A stretch of 64,000 nt of DNA, from assembly GCA_963726365.1 (NCBI GenBank), contig CAVSCI010000009.1:137623-201622 (forward strand). Direction: 5' to 3'. Shown piece by piece: positions 43,566-54,106 of this stretch; positions within the stretch are counted from its first letter, which is position 1; each line of letters starts with the position of its first letter. The stretch comes from JAABQG01 sp963726365 (GTDB lineage: Bacteria; Pseudomonadota; Gammaproteobacteria; Burkholderiales; Burkholderiaceae_C). The position numbers and the translations under genes are program-made. A model generated the notes under the pieces. It did no database searches. It was not told where the DNA came from and saw nothing but the letters and a program-made list of their open reading frames with translations.

Positions 43566-46071
43566 ATGGCAACCCAGGGATTCACCGCTCCATCCTCGCC
43601 CCTGTCGCGCAGCACGCGCGAGCAGTTCGTGGCCGAGGTGGACGGTGTGGTCCTGAGTCTGGCGGCCACGGCCCAGGGCCGCCTGAGCGCGCTGGCGGAT
43701 CAGACCGGCAATGCGCGTGACCAGCAAAACCGCCGGGATGCGCTGCTCGACTTCCTGAAACTGCGCGACGCCTGGATTCAGGCCTTGCGCCAGGCCCTGC
43801 GCCAGGCCCTGGTCTCGCCTGGACTGGCCGCATTGCGCCGCGATGACAAGCGCAGTCAGGGGTTGACGCTGATCGGGGATGACGAGATAGAAGACCGGAA
43901 TCCTGGTGTCGCGTCTGGAGAAGGCGATTTCGGACAAGGTGAGCTGGGAGCTCAATGACCTTCGGTTAAGGGTCATGAAGCTCGACAACGATCAGGAACT
44001 TGCCGAGCACGACGTGCTCAAGCCCGAAACCCTTGCCTCGGTGATGATTGCCCAGTGGCTGGCCTGCGGTCTTTCGCGGCCGATCTGGGTTGCGGTGCAG
44101 GACAGCCTCACGCCACTGATTGCCGAGCGCATGCTCGCAGCCTACAAGCATGCCAATGAATTTCTGATCCGCAATGGTGTCATGCCGGTGATCGAGGTCA
44201 AGCCGATGGTTCGGCGCTCGACGGCGGCGCCGCTAGTAGCACCTGCCAGCCAGTCGCGGTGGTCTTCGCACGCGGACAGTGGCGACGCGGGCCCCCAGTC
44301 CGCTCGTGGTGGCAGTTATGGTGGCTCGGGCGGTCATTCCGGTGGCGGTGGTGGTTATGGCAGCTCAGGCGGTCATTCCGGTGGCGGTGGTGGTTATGGG
44401 GGCTCGGGCGGTCAGTCCGGCGGCGGTGCGGCGGAGTCGCGTCGCGGTGCGCCAGGTGGTGGCTACGAGGGCGCCGGCGGGTCGGGTTCAACACGGGCCG
44501 GCTCGCCAGCATCTGGCGCCTCCGGTCGCGGGCATGCCCACAGTGCGATGGCCGATGAAACGCGCATGATGACGTCGACCACGCCGCTGGCCCGTGCACG
44601 CCAGCGCGCGCAGGGTGTTCTGGGACAACTCAAGCGCATGCTGTTCGACCGTGGTGCGGGATTTGACGAGACGCGCCCGAACACGCTCTCGCCGGCGCTC
44701 GCTGCGGCGATGAGTCAGGAGCGCGCCGTATGGATTGAAGGCCCGGTCACTGGTGCAGGCCGCATGCCTCAAGGCGGCGTCCCGCAGGTGATGATGGAAA
44801 TGCGGGAGCGCACCGCCGAACTCAAGAAGAAAGCCAGCAGCGCCAGCGAAAAAGCGACGATCGAGATCGTCGCGCTGATGTTCCAGGCCATCCTTGCCGA
44901 GGAGCGGATTGCGGCCAGTATCCGGGTCTGGTTTGCCCGTTTGCAGATGCCTGTGCTGCGCCTGGCGCTGGCCGAGCCGGAGTTTTTCAATACGCTGCAG
45001 CATCCGGCGCGCCAACTCATCGACCGCATGGGATCCTGTGTCCTGGGTTTTGATGCCAGCGGCGTTCAGGGCGCCGCGATGGAGGCGGAAATCCGGCGCG
45101 TGGTGCAGGTGATCGAGCAGTATCCGGAAACCGGACGGCGCGTGTTTCAGCTGGTGTTCGATGAATTCCAGAAGTTCCTGTCCGGTTTTCTCACGTCCAG
45201 GGAGGGCACCCAGCGCCTGGTCAGCGTGGCCCAGCAGGTCGAGCAGAAGGAGACCCTGGCCATCCAGTACATGATCGAGATGCGCAAGATGCTCGACAAG
45301 ATCAAGGTGCGGGATGAAGTTCGCGAGTTTCTTTTCAAGGTCTGGTCCGAGGCGCTGGCGGTGGCGGCATTGCGATATGGTCCGCAGCATGCGGAGACGC
45401 TCGCGCTCAAACGAACGGCGACAGATTTGCTCTGGGCGGCGAGCGCCAAGCCGAATCGGGAAGATCGCGCCCGTGTCATCCAGGATCTGCCGAAGATCCT
45501 GCAATACCTGAGGCAGGGCATGGCCTTGCTTGGCTTGCCGCAGACGGCGCAGGATGCCCAGCTCAAGATTCTCAGCGATATCCTGGCCGACGCCTTCCTG
45601 TCCAAGACCGAGGCAATTCCCCAGGATGAGATCGATGACATGGCGCGCCGCCTCGAACAGCTGGAAGTGGCCATCAGCGATGAAGATGCGGGCGAAATTG
45701 AACTGGACCCGGGCACGCTCGAGGTCATGCTGGGTGTTGATGCCTCGTCTTTCGAGCTGTTGCCCAACGGAGGGTCCAGCCCGAGCAATGCCATGCTGGC
45801 CTGGGCCAAGGAACTCGAACTCGGTCATTGGTTCGTTCTGGACCACAACGGCGTGGTGTCGAAGATCCAGCTGGTCTGGCGCAGCGACCGGCGCCAGCTG
45901 TATCTGTTTGCCTCGGGCGATGGGCGAAATTATCTGATCCAGGCACGTCGCCTTGCGGCCTATCTGCAGGCGGGTTTGCTGGTCCCTTCCGAAGACGAAA
46001 CGCTGACGGTCCGCGCGACGCGCGAGGCTCTGACCAAGCTCGACGCAAATCCCGAGCGCTTGCTGGACTGA
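43566..46071 (+). CDS. DUF1631 family protein with Gly-rich tandem repeat (one frameshift)
   Basis: A large (about 834 residues corrected) soluble, mostly helical protein of the proteobacterial DUF1631 family, recognised by the N-terminal LTLIGDDEIEDRI ... LEKAISDKVSWELNDLRLR block and the C-terminal ELELGHWFVLDHNGVVSKIQ and RLYLFAS-like strands, which recall a PilZ-like/DUF domain. One extra A at 43899-43900 breaks the frame; dropping it gives EDRILVSRLEKAI. Between the two parts is a low-complexity segment with three 13-residue repeats of G-G-Y-G-x-S-G-G-H/Q-S-G-G-G. It starts 5 bases after secF. Function unknown. Confidence 0.85.
44311..44427 (+). repeat. Three tandem 39-bp units in the DUF1631 gene
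   Basis: Three consecutive copies of a 39-bp unit encode G-G-Y-G-x-S-G-G-(H/Q)-S-G-G-G. Units differ at a few third-codon and other positions. Such in-frame units can vary in number between strains. Confidence 0.8.
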
Positions 46072-46129
46072 TCCGTTACGGGCGGATCTCAGTGCGCCAC
46101 GCGACCGCCGCTGTCGTCGCAGAGTTCAG

Positions 46130-47350
46130 TCAGGCCGTGCCGAGCCGCTGGTACAGTCCGCCTGGCAAGCGCGCTACCGCACCCTCGAGCTCGAGTTCCA
46201 GCAGGCGAGCTTGAAGTCTTGCCGCATCCAGCCCGGTCCGGGCCATCAGGGCGTCCAGGCCCACCGGATCAAAGCCGAGCGCTGTCGTCAATGCGTCTTC
46301 CGGAACACTTTCGGGTTCTTGCGTCGCGGAGAAATCCCCATCAGCTATCGATCCGGGCGTTGCTGGAGGCTGGCCCGTCGGCAGGCGAAGTTCCTCGAGC
46401 ACATCCTGCGCGGTTTCAACCAGCTTGGCGCCCTGCCGGATGAGCGCATGGCAGCCGCGTGACTGGCTCGCGTGGATGGACCCCGGGATTGCAAAGACTT
46501 CCTTGCCCTGCTCGCTGGCCATTCGGGCAGTGATGAGTGAGCCTGATTTCAGCGCAGCTTCCACTACCAGAGTTCCCAGGCTCAAACCGGAAATGATGCG
46601 GTTGCGTCTGGGAAAGTTGGCCGAGACCGGTGGCGTACCCAATGGATACTCGCTCACCAGCAGCCCATGGCGCGCAATGCGGTGCGCCAGGGCGAGATGC
46701 TTTTTCGGATAGACGCGGTCCAGCCCGGTGCCCACCACGGCAATGGTGGCAATTGCGCGGTCCAGACCTCTCGCCTCTGCCCCTTCCAGCGCGCCGAGGT
46801 GCGCTGCGCCGTCAATGCCCAATGCCAGTCCGGACACCACCGTCAGACCCGTTTCAGCCAGTTCGCGAGCGAATTGCCTGGCATTCGTTTCGCCCTGGGG
46901 GGTCGGGTTGCGGCTACCGACAATGGCAATGCCCCTGCGTGCGGCAATCTCCAGCGGGGCGGGGCCATTTCCCGAATGGTTGACGTCGGCAGGAAGCGCC
47001 TGGCCGAGCAGGTACAGCATGAGTGGCGGGTCTTCGATATCGAGCAGTGCGGCAGGGTAGGCTGCATCACCGAGCGTCACAATCTGCCGCTGGATGCCTT
47101 CGGCCGCTGGCGTCTGGCGTGCATCGTCAAGCCACTGCCACGAAGTCTCCAGCAGGGCAGGCAATTCGGCGGGGGTACTCAGCAACGCCGACGCCTGGAC
47201 GGGGGAGACAATCTGGCGCAATGTGGCGCCAGACTGATCGAAGATCGATTGCGGCAGACCGAACGTGGCCAGCAGTTTGCGCGCTGTGGCATTGCCCACG
47301 CCGGGTGTCAGGGTCAACCGCAACCAAGCGGCGAGGTCGTCTCGCTCCAC
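46130..47350 (-). CDS. dprA: DNA processing protein DprA
   Basis: DprA (Smf) binds incoming single-stranded DNA during natural transformation and loads RecA. The 406-residue protein has an N-terminal SAM-like/helix-hairpin region (TPGVGNATARKLLATFG), the Rossmann-type core (VGSRNPTPQGETNARQFARE, VSGLALGIDGAAH, GTGLDRVYP, EYPLGTPP, RNRIISGLS) and a C-terminal winged helix (about 330-400). Together with the type IV pilin it points to competence potential. It converges on the DUF1631 gene. Confidence 0.95.
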   Translation of the reverse strand: MERDDLAAWLRLTLTPGVGNATARKLLATFGLPQSIFDQSGATLRQIVSPVQASALLSTPAELPALLETSWQWLDDARQTPAAEGIQRQIVTLGDAAYPAALLDIEDPPLMLYLLGQALPADVNHSGNGPAPLEIAARRGIAIVGSRNPTPQGETNARQFARELAETGLTVVSGLALGIDGAAHLGALEGAEARGLDRAIATIAVVGTGLDRVYPKKHLALAHRIARHGLLVSEYPLGTPPVSANFPRRNRIISGLSLGTLVVEAALKSGSLITARMASEQGKEVFAIPGSIHASQSRGCHALIRQGAKLVETAQDVLEELRLPTGQPPATPGSIADGDFSATQEPESVPEDALTTALGFDPVGLDALMARTGLDAARLQARLLELELEGAVARLPGGLYQRLGTA

Positions 47351-47414
47351 GGTGCGCGATGCGTCAGCGAGGTATCCGGAGAGTGTTATGGGGTCGGATC
47401 GTCGCGGACACGCT

Positions 47415-48683
47415 TCAGCGTGGGCTGACTGCCCGGTTACCCACTTTCACGCCGTCATTGACCTGCAGCAGCAAGCCGTAGGAGACCCGCTCGAAGGTCC
47501 GGAACACCATCAGGAGGCCCCGTCGCTCGTCAGGCAGTTGAAGCACGCCTCTTTGCGTGAAGAAGCCCCTGCGATCTTCCGGCAGCTGGAGCGCGACTTG
47601 GCCATCGGCCGTTGTGTCCACGATGCGCTCGCCATCCTTGAGAATCTCCAGGACATGACCGATTTCCATGCCATCGCGTGTGCCGCGGTTGAGCACGACG
47701 ACCTGGCCGGTGGAGGCATACCGCACGGCGTCATCGGTGTAGATGGAGATGATCTGTGCGTCGACCTGGAAGGCGGGTGCGCGGGGCGTGTAGGTGGCAA
47801 ACGGCCGCGGCGGCTCGATCAGGAGGCGGTCGCCAACGGTGATCACGTCCTTGGTCTTCAGGAGGTCGAGCGAGGCTGGCACAGGCGTGACCTGGAGCTT
47901 GCCGTTCGCGTCAGTTGTCGAACTGGTGGTCTGGCCCTGCACCAGCCGTGCGTTGCCGAGGTAGGCAGCCTCATAGCCCAGAATCTCACCGGTCGACGGG
48001 TCCACCAGCGGTTTGGCATTGCGGAACACACGGTACCCCTGCGGCATGCCGGGGCCGTCCAGCAGGGGACGGCTTGCATCGCCCATCGCATAAATCCGGT
48101 CACCCCGGCTGAGCAGGAGTCGATTCTCGCTGTTGGCGACGATGCGTGGCGCCAGCATCATCGTGGCTTCATCCACCACCAGCGGCTCGACGAGATACGG
48201 GTCAATCTGGTCGTTTCTCAAGGTCGGCAAGGCGTTCGCCGGCAGGAGTTCACTGCGGATGCGGGGTGAAAGCTTGACGGTATCGGCATCACTGCCGCCG
48301 CGAACCCTGAGGCGCGCGCGGCCATCCTTCTTTTCCAGTTGCAGAACCTGGCCTGGATAGATCAGGTGGGGATTGCGGATCTCTTCCAGGTTCATGCCCC
48401 AAAGTTCGGGCCAGCGCCAGGGCTTCTTGAGGTAAATCCCCGAGATGCCCCAAAGGGTGTCCCCGCGCTTGACGGTGTACAGGTCGGGTGCGCCTGGCGC
48501 GAGTTCACTCAGCGGAACCCCCTCCTGCGCCACCTTTTGAGCCACACCGCGTTGGTTCGGGGTGATGGGGTAGTTCTGCGCATGAACTGCTGCGGGCAAA
48601 TAGCACGCAATCATCCCGGCCAGCATGGCCAAGACGGGCACGGCCGTGATGGCAGGAGTTTTTCCCGTGGTCATTTGTTTCAT
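47415..48683 (-). CDS. LysM-domain exported peptidoglycan-binding protein
   Basis: A 422-residue protein with a signal peptide ending near VHAQ (about residue 35), then a LysM domain (about 60-110: LYTVKRGDTLWGISGIYL ... NPHLIYPGQVLQL). The rest is beta-rich and has repeated GDRLL/GDRIYAMG-type strands. Genes of this kind sit beside dprA and divergent from def in many betaproteobacteria. I take the ATG at 48683 (MKQMTTGK); the in-frame ATG at 48812 would overlap the def promoter region. The specific role is unknown. Confidence 0.88.
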   Translation of the reverse strand: MKQMTTGKTPAITAVPVLAMLAGMIACYLPAAVHAQNYPITPNQRGVAQKVAQEGVPLSELAPGAPDLYTVKRGDTLWGISGIYLKKPWRWPELWGMNLEEIRNPHLIYPGQVLQLEKKDGRARLRVRGGSDADTVKLSPRIRSELLPANALPTLRNDQIDPYLVEPLVVDEATMMLAPRIVANSENRLLLSRGDRIYAMGDASRPLLDGPGMPQGYRVFRNAKPLVDPSTGEILGYEAAYLGNARLVQGQTTSSTTDANGKLQVTPVPASLDLLKTKDVITVGDRLLIEPPRPFATYTPRAPAFQVDAQIISIYTDDAVRYASTGQVVVLNRGTRDGMEIGHVLEILKDGERIVDTTADGQVALQLPEDRRGFFTQRGVLQLPDERRGLLMVFRTFERVSYGLLLQVNDGVKVGNRAVSPR

Positions 48684-48827
48684 TGGTTCTCGAATCCCCG
48701 CACAGAAATCTTGACAAATCACTGGTGATTCTGCGCTCAAGGCCTTGATTGGGCAATGATTTATGGTTTTTGACTCTGCGCGAAATGTAAAAAGTGGCGA
48801 AAATAGCGACATCTTTTATGTGATTTC

Positions 48828-49337
48828 ATGGCTCAACTTCCCATTCTCCGTTACCCAGACCCCCGTCTTCACACGGTGGCCAAGCCCGTGCAGGCCGTTG
48901 ACCCGCGCATTCGCATGCTGATTTCTGACATGCAGGAAACCATGTATGAAGCCCAGGGCATCGGGCTGGCGGCCACGCAGGTTGACGCACACGTCCGGCT
49001 GATCGTGATCGATGTGTCGGAGGAACGCAACCAGCCGCTGGTACTGATCAATCCGGTGCTCGCCTGGGCCAGCGAAGAGCGTGTGAAGGGTGACGAGGGC
49101 TGCCTTTCCGTGCCCGGAATTTATGATGGCGTGGAGCGCGCAGCGGCGGTCCACGTCACCGCGCTGGATGGCGAGGGCCAATCCCGCACGATCCAGGCCG
49201 AGGGACTTCTGGCCGTGTGCATCCAGCATGAGATGGACCATCTGATGGGCAAAGTGTTCGTCGAATACCTGTCGCCCCTGAAGCGCAACAGGATCAAGGC
49301 CAAAATGCTCAAGCAGATCAAGGAAGAGCGCGCGTAA
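48828..49337 (+). CDS. def: Peptide deformylase
   Basis: Removes the N-formyl group from nascent proteins. The three metal/active-site motifs are intact: GIGLAATQ (44-51), EGCLSVP (Cys92 metal ligand) and QHEMDH (His134 and His138 with Glu135). The 169 residues are the usual length. It is 161 bases upstream of fmt, its functional partner, and divergent from the LysM gene. Confidence 0.97.
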   Translation: MAQLPILRYPDPRLHTVAKPVQAVDPRIRMLISDMQETMYEAQGIGLAATQVDAHVRLIVIDVSEERNQPLVLINPVLAWASEERVKGDEGCLSVPGIYDGVERAAAVHVTALDGEGQSRTIQAEGLLAVCIQHEMDHLMGKVFVEYLSPLKRNRIKAKMLKQIKEERA

Positions 49338-49498
49338 GGCGTAAGGTGTATTGCGGCGCGCTGGCATCGATGGGCTGCAGCAGCCGTGGCGAGCTGATCG
49401 GTGAAGATACCTGTCCCTGCGGCGCCCGCGTGGCCCTGCCGGGTGCAGCAAAATAACCGCTTGCACGCGGCTTGCGTGATCGCTGACTGGAAATCCTC

Positions 49499-50477
49499 TT
49501 GAAAATCATTTTTGCCGGCACGCCCGAGTTCGCCAGCGTCGCGCTTGAGCGACTGCATGCAGCAGGGTTTGACATCGCACTGGTTTTGACCCAGCCCGAC
49601 CGTCCGGCCGGGCGTGGCATGAAACTGCACGCATCGCCGGTGAAGCAGTTCGCGTTGGCGCACCACATCCCGTTGGCCCAGCCGCGCAGCCTGCGCCTGG
49701 ACGGCAAGTATCCCGACGATGCGGCTGCGGCGCGCGAGGCCATCCTGGCCGCCGGTGCCGATGCCATGGTGGTCGCCGCCTACGGGCTGATCCTGCCGCA
49801 GTGGGTGCTGGATATTCCAACCTTCGGTTGTTTCAATATCCACGCCTCGCTGCTGCCGCGCTGGCGCGGCGCGGCGCCGATCCACCGCGCCATCGAAGCG
49901 GGCGACACCGAGACCGGCGTCACCATCATGCAGATGGATGCCGGGCTCGACACCGGCGACATGCTTTTCATGCACAGCGTGCCCATCACCGGTGGCGACA
50001 CCACGGCCACGCTGCACGACCGGCTGGCCGATCTGGGGGGCAAGTTGATGGTGCTGGCCCTGAACCAGGCCGCCGCCGGGCATGCTGAAGCCCGTCCGGC
50101 AGCCTGCAGAGGGGGTGACCTATGCGCACAAGATCGAAAAGGCCGAAAGCGCCGTGGACTGGGCACAGCCGGCCGGGACGATCGAGCGACGCATCCGCGC
50201 GTTCGACCCCTTTCCGGGGGCCAGCAGCGTGCTGAACGGCGAAACCGTGAAGCTCTGGCGATCCCACATCGATAGCATGAAAAGACCAACCGACGCTGGG
50301 AATGGTCAGGTTTTGTCTGCAGATGCCGATGGCGTGCGGGTTGTGTGCGGCGACGGTGTGCTGTGCGTCACCGAGCTGCAACGCCCCGGCGGCAAGCGCC
50401 TGCCGGCAGCCGATTTCCTGCGGGGTTTCGCGCTGCCTGCGGGCGCCACCTTCGACGCGCCGCCGGCGGTGGCCTGA
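49499..50477 (+). CDS. fmt: Methionyl-tRNA formyltransferase (one frameshift)
   Basis: Fmt formylates Met-tRNA-fMet; its initiator tRNA substrate is also in this window. The formyl-transferase core is clear (FAGTPEFASVALERL, FNIHASLLPRWRGAAPIHRA, with the catalytic Asn-His pair and the Asp in GLDTGDML). It starts with TTG at 49499. The frame breaks at 50078-50080, where an extra G separates NQAAAG from MLKPVRQPAEGVTYAHKI; the corrected protein has 325 residues. The C-terminal linker includes an in-frame copy of repeat family A (HIDSMKRPTDAGNGQ). Confidence 0.94.
50265..50312 (-). repeat. Repeat family A, copy 6 (inside fmt)
   Basis: On the minus strand: core CCAGCGTCGGTTGGTCT from 50299 down, 6 bases, then GCTATCGAT from 50276. 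It lies antisense within the Fmt C-terminal linker and does not interrupt the frame. Confidence 0.55.
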
Positions 50478-50479
50478 GT

Positions 50480-51244
50480 GTGGTGAACCCGAGCGCAGAC
50501 TCGTCGCCGCTGCCGCGCCTGCGCAGGCTGGTGACCCACCCCGAGTTCCGCGCCGGTGCGCGCGAGATTTCCGGCGTGGCGCCGGGTCTGGCCGCCTGGG
50601 GGCTGATGACCGGCGTGGCCATGGTGCAGTCGGGCATGAGCACCGTCGAGGCCCTGGCGATGACGCTGTTGGTGTTCGCCGGCAGCTCGCAGCTGGCGGC
50701 CATTCCTCTGATTGCCGCCAGCGCGCCGGTCTGGGTGATCCTGGCCACGAGTTTCTGCGTCAACCTGCGCTTTGTGGTGTTCAGCGCCCACCTGCGCGCC
50801 TACGTCATGCACCTGCCGCGCTGGGCGCGGCTGCTGGCTGGCTACGTCACGGCCGACATGACCTATGTGCTGTTCGTGCGCCGCTACGCGCACCCGGCGA
50901 CCACACCGGCCGAGCGCGAGGCGCAGCTGGCCTACCTGGCCGGCGGCGGCGTGCTGAACTGGGCAAGCTGGCAGGTGGCCAGCCTGACCGGCATTGCGCT
51001 GGCGCAGTCGGTGCCGCTGCATTGGGGGCTGGGCTTTGCTGGCATCCTGGCGCTGATCGGCGTGGCGTGTTCGCTGGCCTCGACGACGATGCGGCGCGTA
51101 TCGGCGGGTGTGGCCGGGGCTGCGGCGGTGGCGGCGTTTGCGCTGCCGTTCAAGCTCAACATCGTGTTTGCGATTGCCGTGGCGGTGGCGCTGAGCCTGC
51201 TGCTGGAGCGGCCCGCGCCACCGGATCGCCGGGGGGGCGCATGA
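50480..51244 (+). CDS. azlC: AzlC-family branched-chain amino acid exporter, large subunit
   Basis: A membrane protein of about 254 residues with the AzlC pattern (GVAPGLAAWGLMTGVAMVQSG, FAGSSQLAAIPLIAASAPVW, SFCVNLRFVVFSAHLR). GTG at 50480 follows the fmt stop by 2 bases, and a second GTG at 50483 is equally possible. It probably exports branched-chain or related amino acids with AzlD. Confidence 0.9.
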   Translation: MVNPSADSSPLPRLRRLVTHPEFRAGAREISGVAPGLAAWGLMTGVAMVQSGMSTVEALAMTLLVFAGSSQLAAIPLIAASAPVWVILATSFCVNLRFVVFSAHLRAYVMHLPRWARLLAGYVTADMTYVLFVRRYAHPATTPAEREAQLAYLAGGGVLNWASWQVASLTGIALAQSVPLHWGLGFAGILALIGVACSLASTTMRRVSAGVAGAAAVAAFALPFKLNIVFAIAVAVALSLLLERPAPPDRRGGA

Positions 51245-51272
51245 GCGCAGTGCACAGCACGGAGCTTTCCCC

Positions 51273-51626
51273 GTGAGCCAGCCCGGCACCGACCTGTGGA
51301 CACTGGGCGTGATCGTCGGACTGACCGTCATCACGCTGATCACCCGCAGCTTTTTCTTCCTCTCCAGCCGCGAATGGCAGCTTCCGCACTGGGCTCAACG
51401 CGGGCTGCAGTACGCGCCGATTGCCGCGCTGTCGGCGGTCATCGTGCCCGAGGTGGTGATGACGCAGGGGCAGCTGATCACCACCTGGCAGGACGCGCGG
51501 CTGTTTGGCGCCGCAGCGGGGGCCGCCTTCTACTTCGTGCGGCGCGGGCAGGGGCAGGCCGTGCTGGGCACGATCGTGGTGGGCATGGCGGTCTATCTGC
51601 CGCTGCACCTGGGCCTTGGCTGGTAG
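51273..51626 (+). CDS. azlD: AzlD-family exporter small subunit
   Basis: A 117-residue protein with four hydrophobic segments and the family pattern (VITLITRSFFFLSSREW, YAPIAALSAVIVPEV). The start is GTG at 51273 with GGAG 8 bases upstream, 28 bases after azlC. Confidence 0.88.
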   Translation: MSQPGTDLWTLGVIVGLTVITLITRSFFFLSSREWQLPHWAQRGLQYAPIAALSAVIVPEVVMTQGQLITTWQDARLFGAAAGAAFYFVRRGQGQAVLGTIVVGMAVYLPLHLGLGW

Positions 51627-51723
51627 CACGGCGTTTCGTTCACCGCGACTGATGCGGGTCAAGCGGCAGGCAGCGGGTGCTCCATAAAATGGACAAGTTA
51701 TTCATCCAACCCACGAACCCACC

Positions 51724-52918
51724 ATGAATGTCATCCGCTTCTCCGATCTGTGTGCCCAGGGCAAGGCCCGTGGCCAGCGCGTCTTCATCCGTGCCGACCT
51801 CAACGTCCCGCAGGACGACAGCGGCGCCATCACCGAAGACACCCGCATCCGCGCCTCCGTGCCCTGCATCCGCATGGCGCTGGACGCCGGCGCCGCCGTC
51901 ATGGTGACCTCGCACCTGGGCCGCCCCACCGAGGGCGACTTCAAGCCCGAAGACTCCCTGGCCCCGGTGGCCAAGCGCCTGGGCGAGCTGCTCGGGCGTG
52001 AAGTGCCCGTGATCGCCAACTGGGTGGACGGTGTGGACCGTGGCGCCCGGCCAACTCGTGCTGCTGGAGAACTGCCGCGTCAACAAGGGCGAGAAAAAGA
52101 ACAACGAAGACCTGGCGAAGAAGATGGCCGCCCTGTGCGACATCTTCGTGAACGACGCCTTCGGCACCGCCCACCGCGCCGAAGGCACCACCTACGGCAT
52201 CGCCCAGTTCGCGCCCATCGCCTGCGCCGGCCCGCTGCTGGCCGCCGAGATCGACGCCATCACCAAGGCCCTGGCACACCCGAAGCGCCCGCTGGTGGCC
52301 ATCGTCGCCGGCTCCAAGGTCTCCACCAAGCTCACCATCCTCAAGAGCCTGTCGGCCAACGTCGACCAGCTCATCGTCGGCGGCGGCATCGCCAACACCT
52401 TCCTGCTGGCCGCCGGGCTGAAGATCGGCAAGAGCCTGGCCGAGCCCGACCTGGTGGACCAGGCCAAAGCCGTGATCGAAGCCATGAAAGCCCGCGGCGC
52501 CGAGGTGCCGATCCCCACCGACGTCGTGACCGCCAAGACCTTCAGTGCGGACGCGAAAGCCGAGATCAAGGCCGCCACCGACGTGGCCGACGACGACCTG
52601 ATCCTGGACATCGGGCCTGACACCGCCAAAAAGCTCGCAGCCCAACTCAAGGCTGCCGGCACCATCGTGTGGAACGGGCCGGTGGGCGTGTTCGAGTTCG
52701 CCGCCTTCGAGAACGGCACCCGGGTGATTGCCCAGGCGATTGCCGAATCCGACGCTTTCTCCATCGCCGGCGGTGGCGACACCCTGGCGGCGATAGCCAA
52801 GTACGGCATCGAGAAGGACGTGGGCTACATCTCCACCGGTGGCGGGGCCTTCCTGGAGGTGCTCGAAGGCAAGACGCTGCCGGCGCTGGAGATCCTCACC
52901 CGGCGCGCGGCGGGCTGA
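51724..52918 (+). CDS. pgk: Phosphoglycerate kinase (one frameshift)
   Basis: Pgk interconverts 1,3-bisphosphoglycerate and 3-phosphoglycerate with ADP/ATP. The N-domain has RVFIRADLNVPQD and MVTSHLGRPTEG, the hinge LVLLENCRVNKGE, and the C-domain GGGIANTFL, IVWNGPVGVFE and STGGGAFLE. An extra G at 52035-52036 breaks the frame; dropping it gives WVDGVTVAPGQLVLLEN and a protein of 397 residues. It heads a glycolysis group with pyk and fba downstream. Confidence 0.95.
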
Positions 52919-53020
52919 AGCGCAACTGCAAAGTCCTCTTATTGACGCCGGCCCGCCGATCGATCGCTGCGCCGCGCCCTGAAGCCGTTCACCGATGGGC
53001 GGCGACGCGGGCCGCACCGC

Positions 53021-54106
53021 TCAGACCGGCACAGCGCGGGGCTCACTGGTGGCGCGACCGCGGTAATCCGTCCAGCACTTGCGCGTGAAATCATACAGCT
53101 TGCAGTCGCGTGCGGTCTGGAAATACCAGCGCCACGAAAACGGCTGCACCACGATGCGACCCGGCAGCATTTCCTCCAGCCGGGCCTGTGCCTTTTTCAG
53201 GCGATACAGCGGAATGCTCATGTCCACGTGATGCGCCGTATGTTCCATGATGTGGTGCAGCACCGCGCCGAACCGCAGGGGGAAAGTCAGGTGCACGGTG
53301 GTGGAGACGAAGGGCTGGGCCCGCGTCCAGGCGCTCTTGTCGTCGTGCCATGAGACCTTTACGTGGGTGTGGTGCATGTACACCACGAAACCGATCATCG
53401 AATTCCAGAAGAAGAACGGCACGACGAAACCCATGAACAGGGTCAGCGCCACGGCTTGGGCCGTCGCCAGCGCGGCCCATACCAGCACGGCGATCCAGAG
53501 GGCGCCGTAAAGGCTGACCAGCAGGCTGTCCTTGACGAATATCGGGCGGCGCGTGGGCATGTGGCGGGCATTGGGGAAGTACTCGCGCTTCCACCAGATC
53601 TCGATCATGAAATAGAGGCCGGGCGCCCAGCCGCTGCGGTAAATGCGGTCCAGCAGTCGCCGCATGGGTGTCAGCGCGGCGAACTCCGCTGGCGACAGCG
53701 GCGCCCAGACAAAGTCCACGCCCTTGAGGTTGGTGTAACCGTGGTGCACCACGTTGTGCCCGACATCCCACAGGCTGTAGGGGGTGAGCGAGGGCAGGAA
53801 CGCGATGCGCCCAAGCCATTTGTTGAGTCCGCGGTGGGGTGTCAGACTCTGGTGGCAGGCATCGTGACCGACGACGAACAGTCGACCGATGATGAATCCC
53901 CCTGCCATGCCGCACAGCAAGCGGGCCCACCAGGCTTTCAGGAGCACCGTGCCTGACAGGGCGGCGAACAGCAGGGAGAAATCAAACGCCAGAAGGACCA
54001 GTGCCCAGCCCGTGGTGCGGGTGGACAGGGGAATCAGCCACTCCCGCAGGGTCTTGCGGTGCGGCAGGGGCTGGTCGACCGGAATCGGTTGCAGGGCCTG
54101 GGTCAT
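53021..54106 (-). CDS. Membrane fatty acid desaturase
   Basis: A 361-residue integral membrane di-iron enzyme. The three histidine boxes are present: HDACHQ, HNVVHHG and HTAHHVD, with two hydrophobic pairs between them. It should introduce a double bond into acyl chains, possibly for membrane fluidity; regiospecificity cannot be told. The start at 54106 (MTQALQPIP) is preferred; an ATG two codons earlier is possible. It lies against the direction of pgk and pyk, splitting the glycolytic group. Confidence 0.9.
   Translation of the reverse strand: MTQALQPIPVDQPLPHRKTLREWLIPLSTRTTGWALVLLAFDFSLLFAALSGTVLLKAWWARLLCGMAGGFIIGRLFVVGHDACHQSLTPHRGLNKWLGRIAFLPSLTPYSLWDVGHNVVHHGYTNLKGVDFVWAPLSPAEFAALTPMRRLLDRIYRSGWAPGLYFMIEIWWKREYFPNARHMPTRRPIFVKDSLLVSLYGALWIAVLVWAALATAQAVALTLFMGFVVPFFFWNSMIGFVVYMHHTHVKVSWHDDKSAWTRAQPFVSTTVHLTFPLRFGAVLHHIMEHTAHHVDMSIPLYRLKKAQARLEEMLPGRIVVQPFSWRWYFQTARDCKLYDFTRKCWTDYRGRATSEPRAVPV

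Noticed and set aside
44311..44427. CRISPR-like array
   Set aside because: The tandem units are contiguous, coding and without unique spacers.
49338..49498. Small Cys-containing open frame in the def-fmt gap
   Set aside because: It has a CPCG motif, but no ribosome binding site and no support beyond chance; left unannotated.
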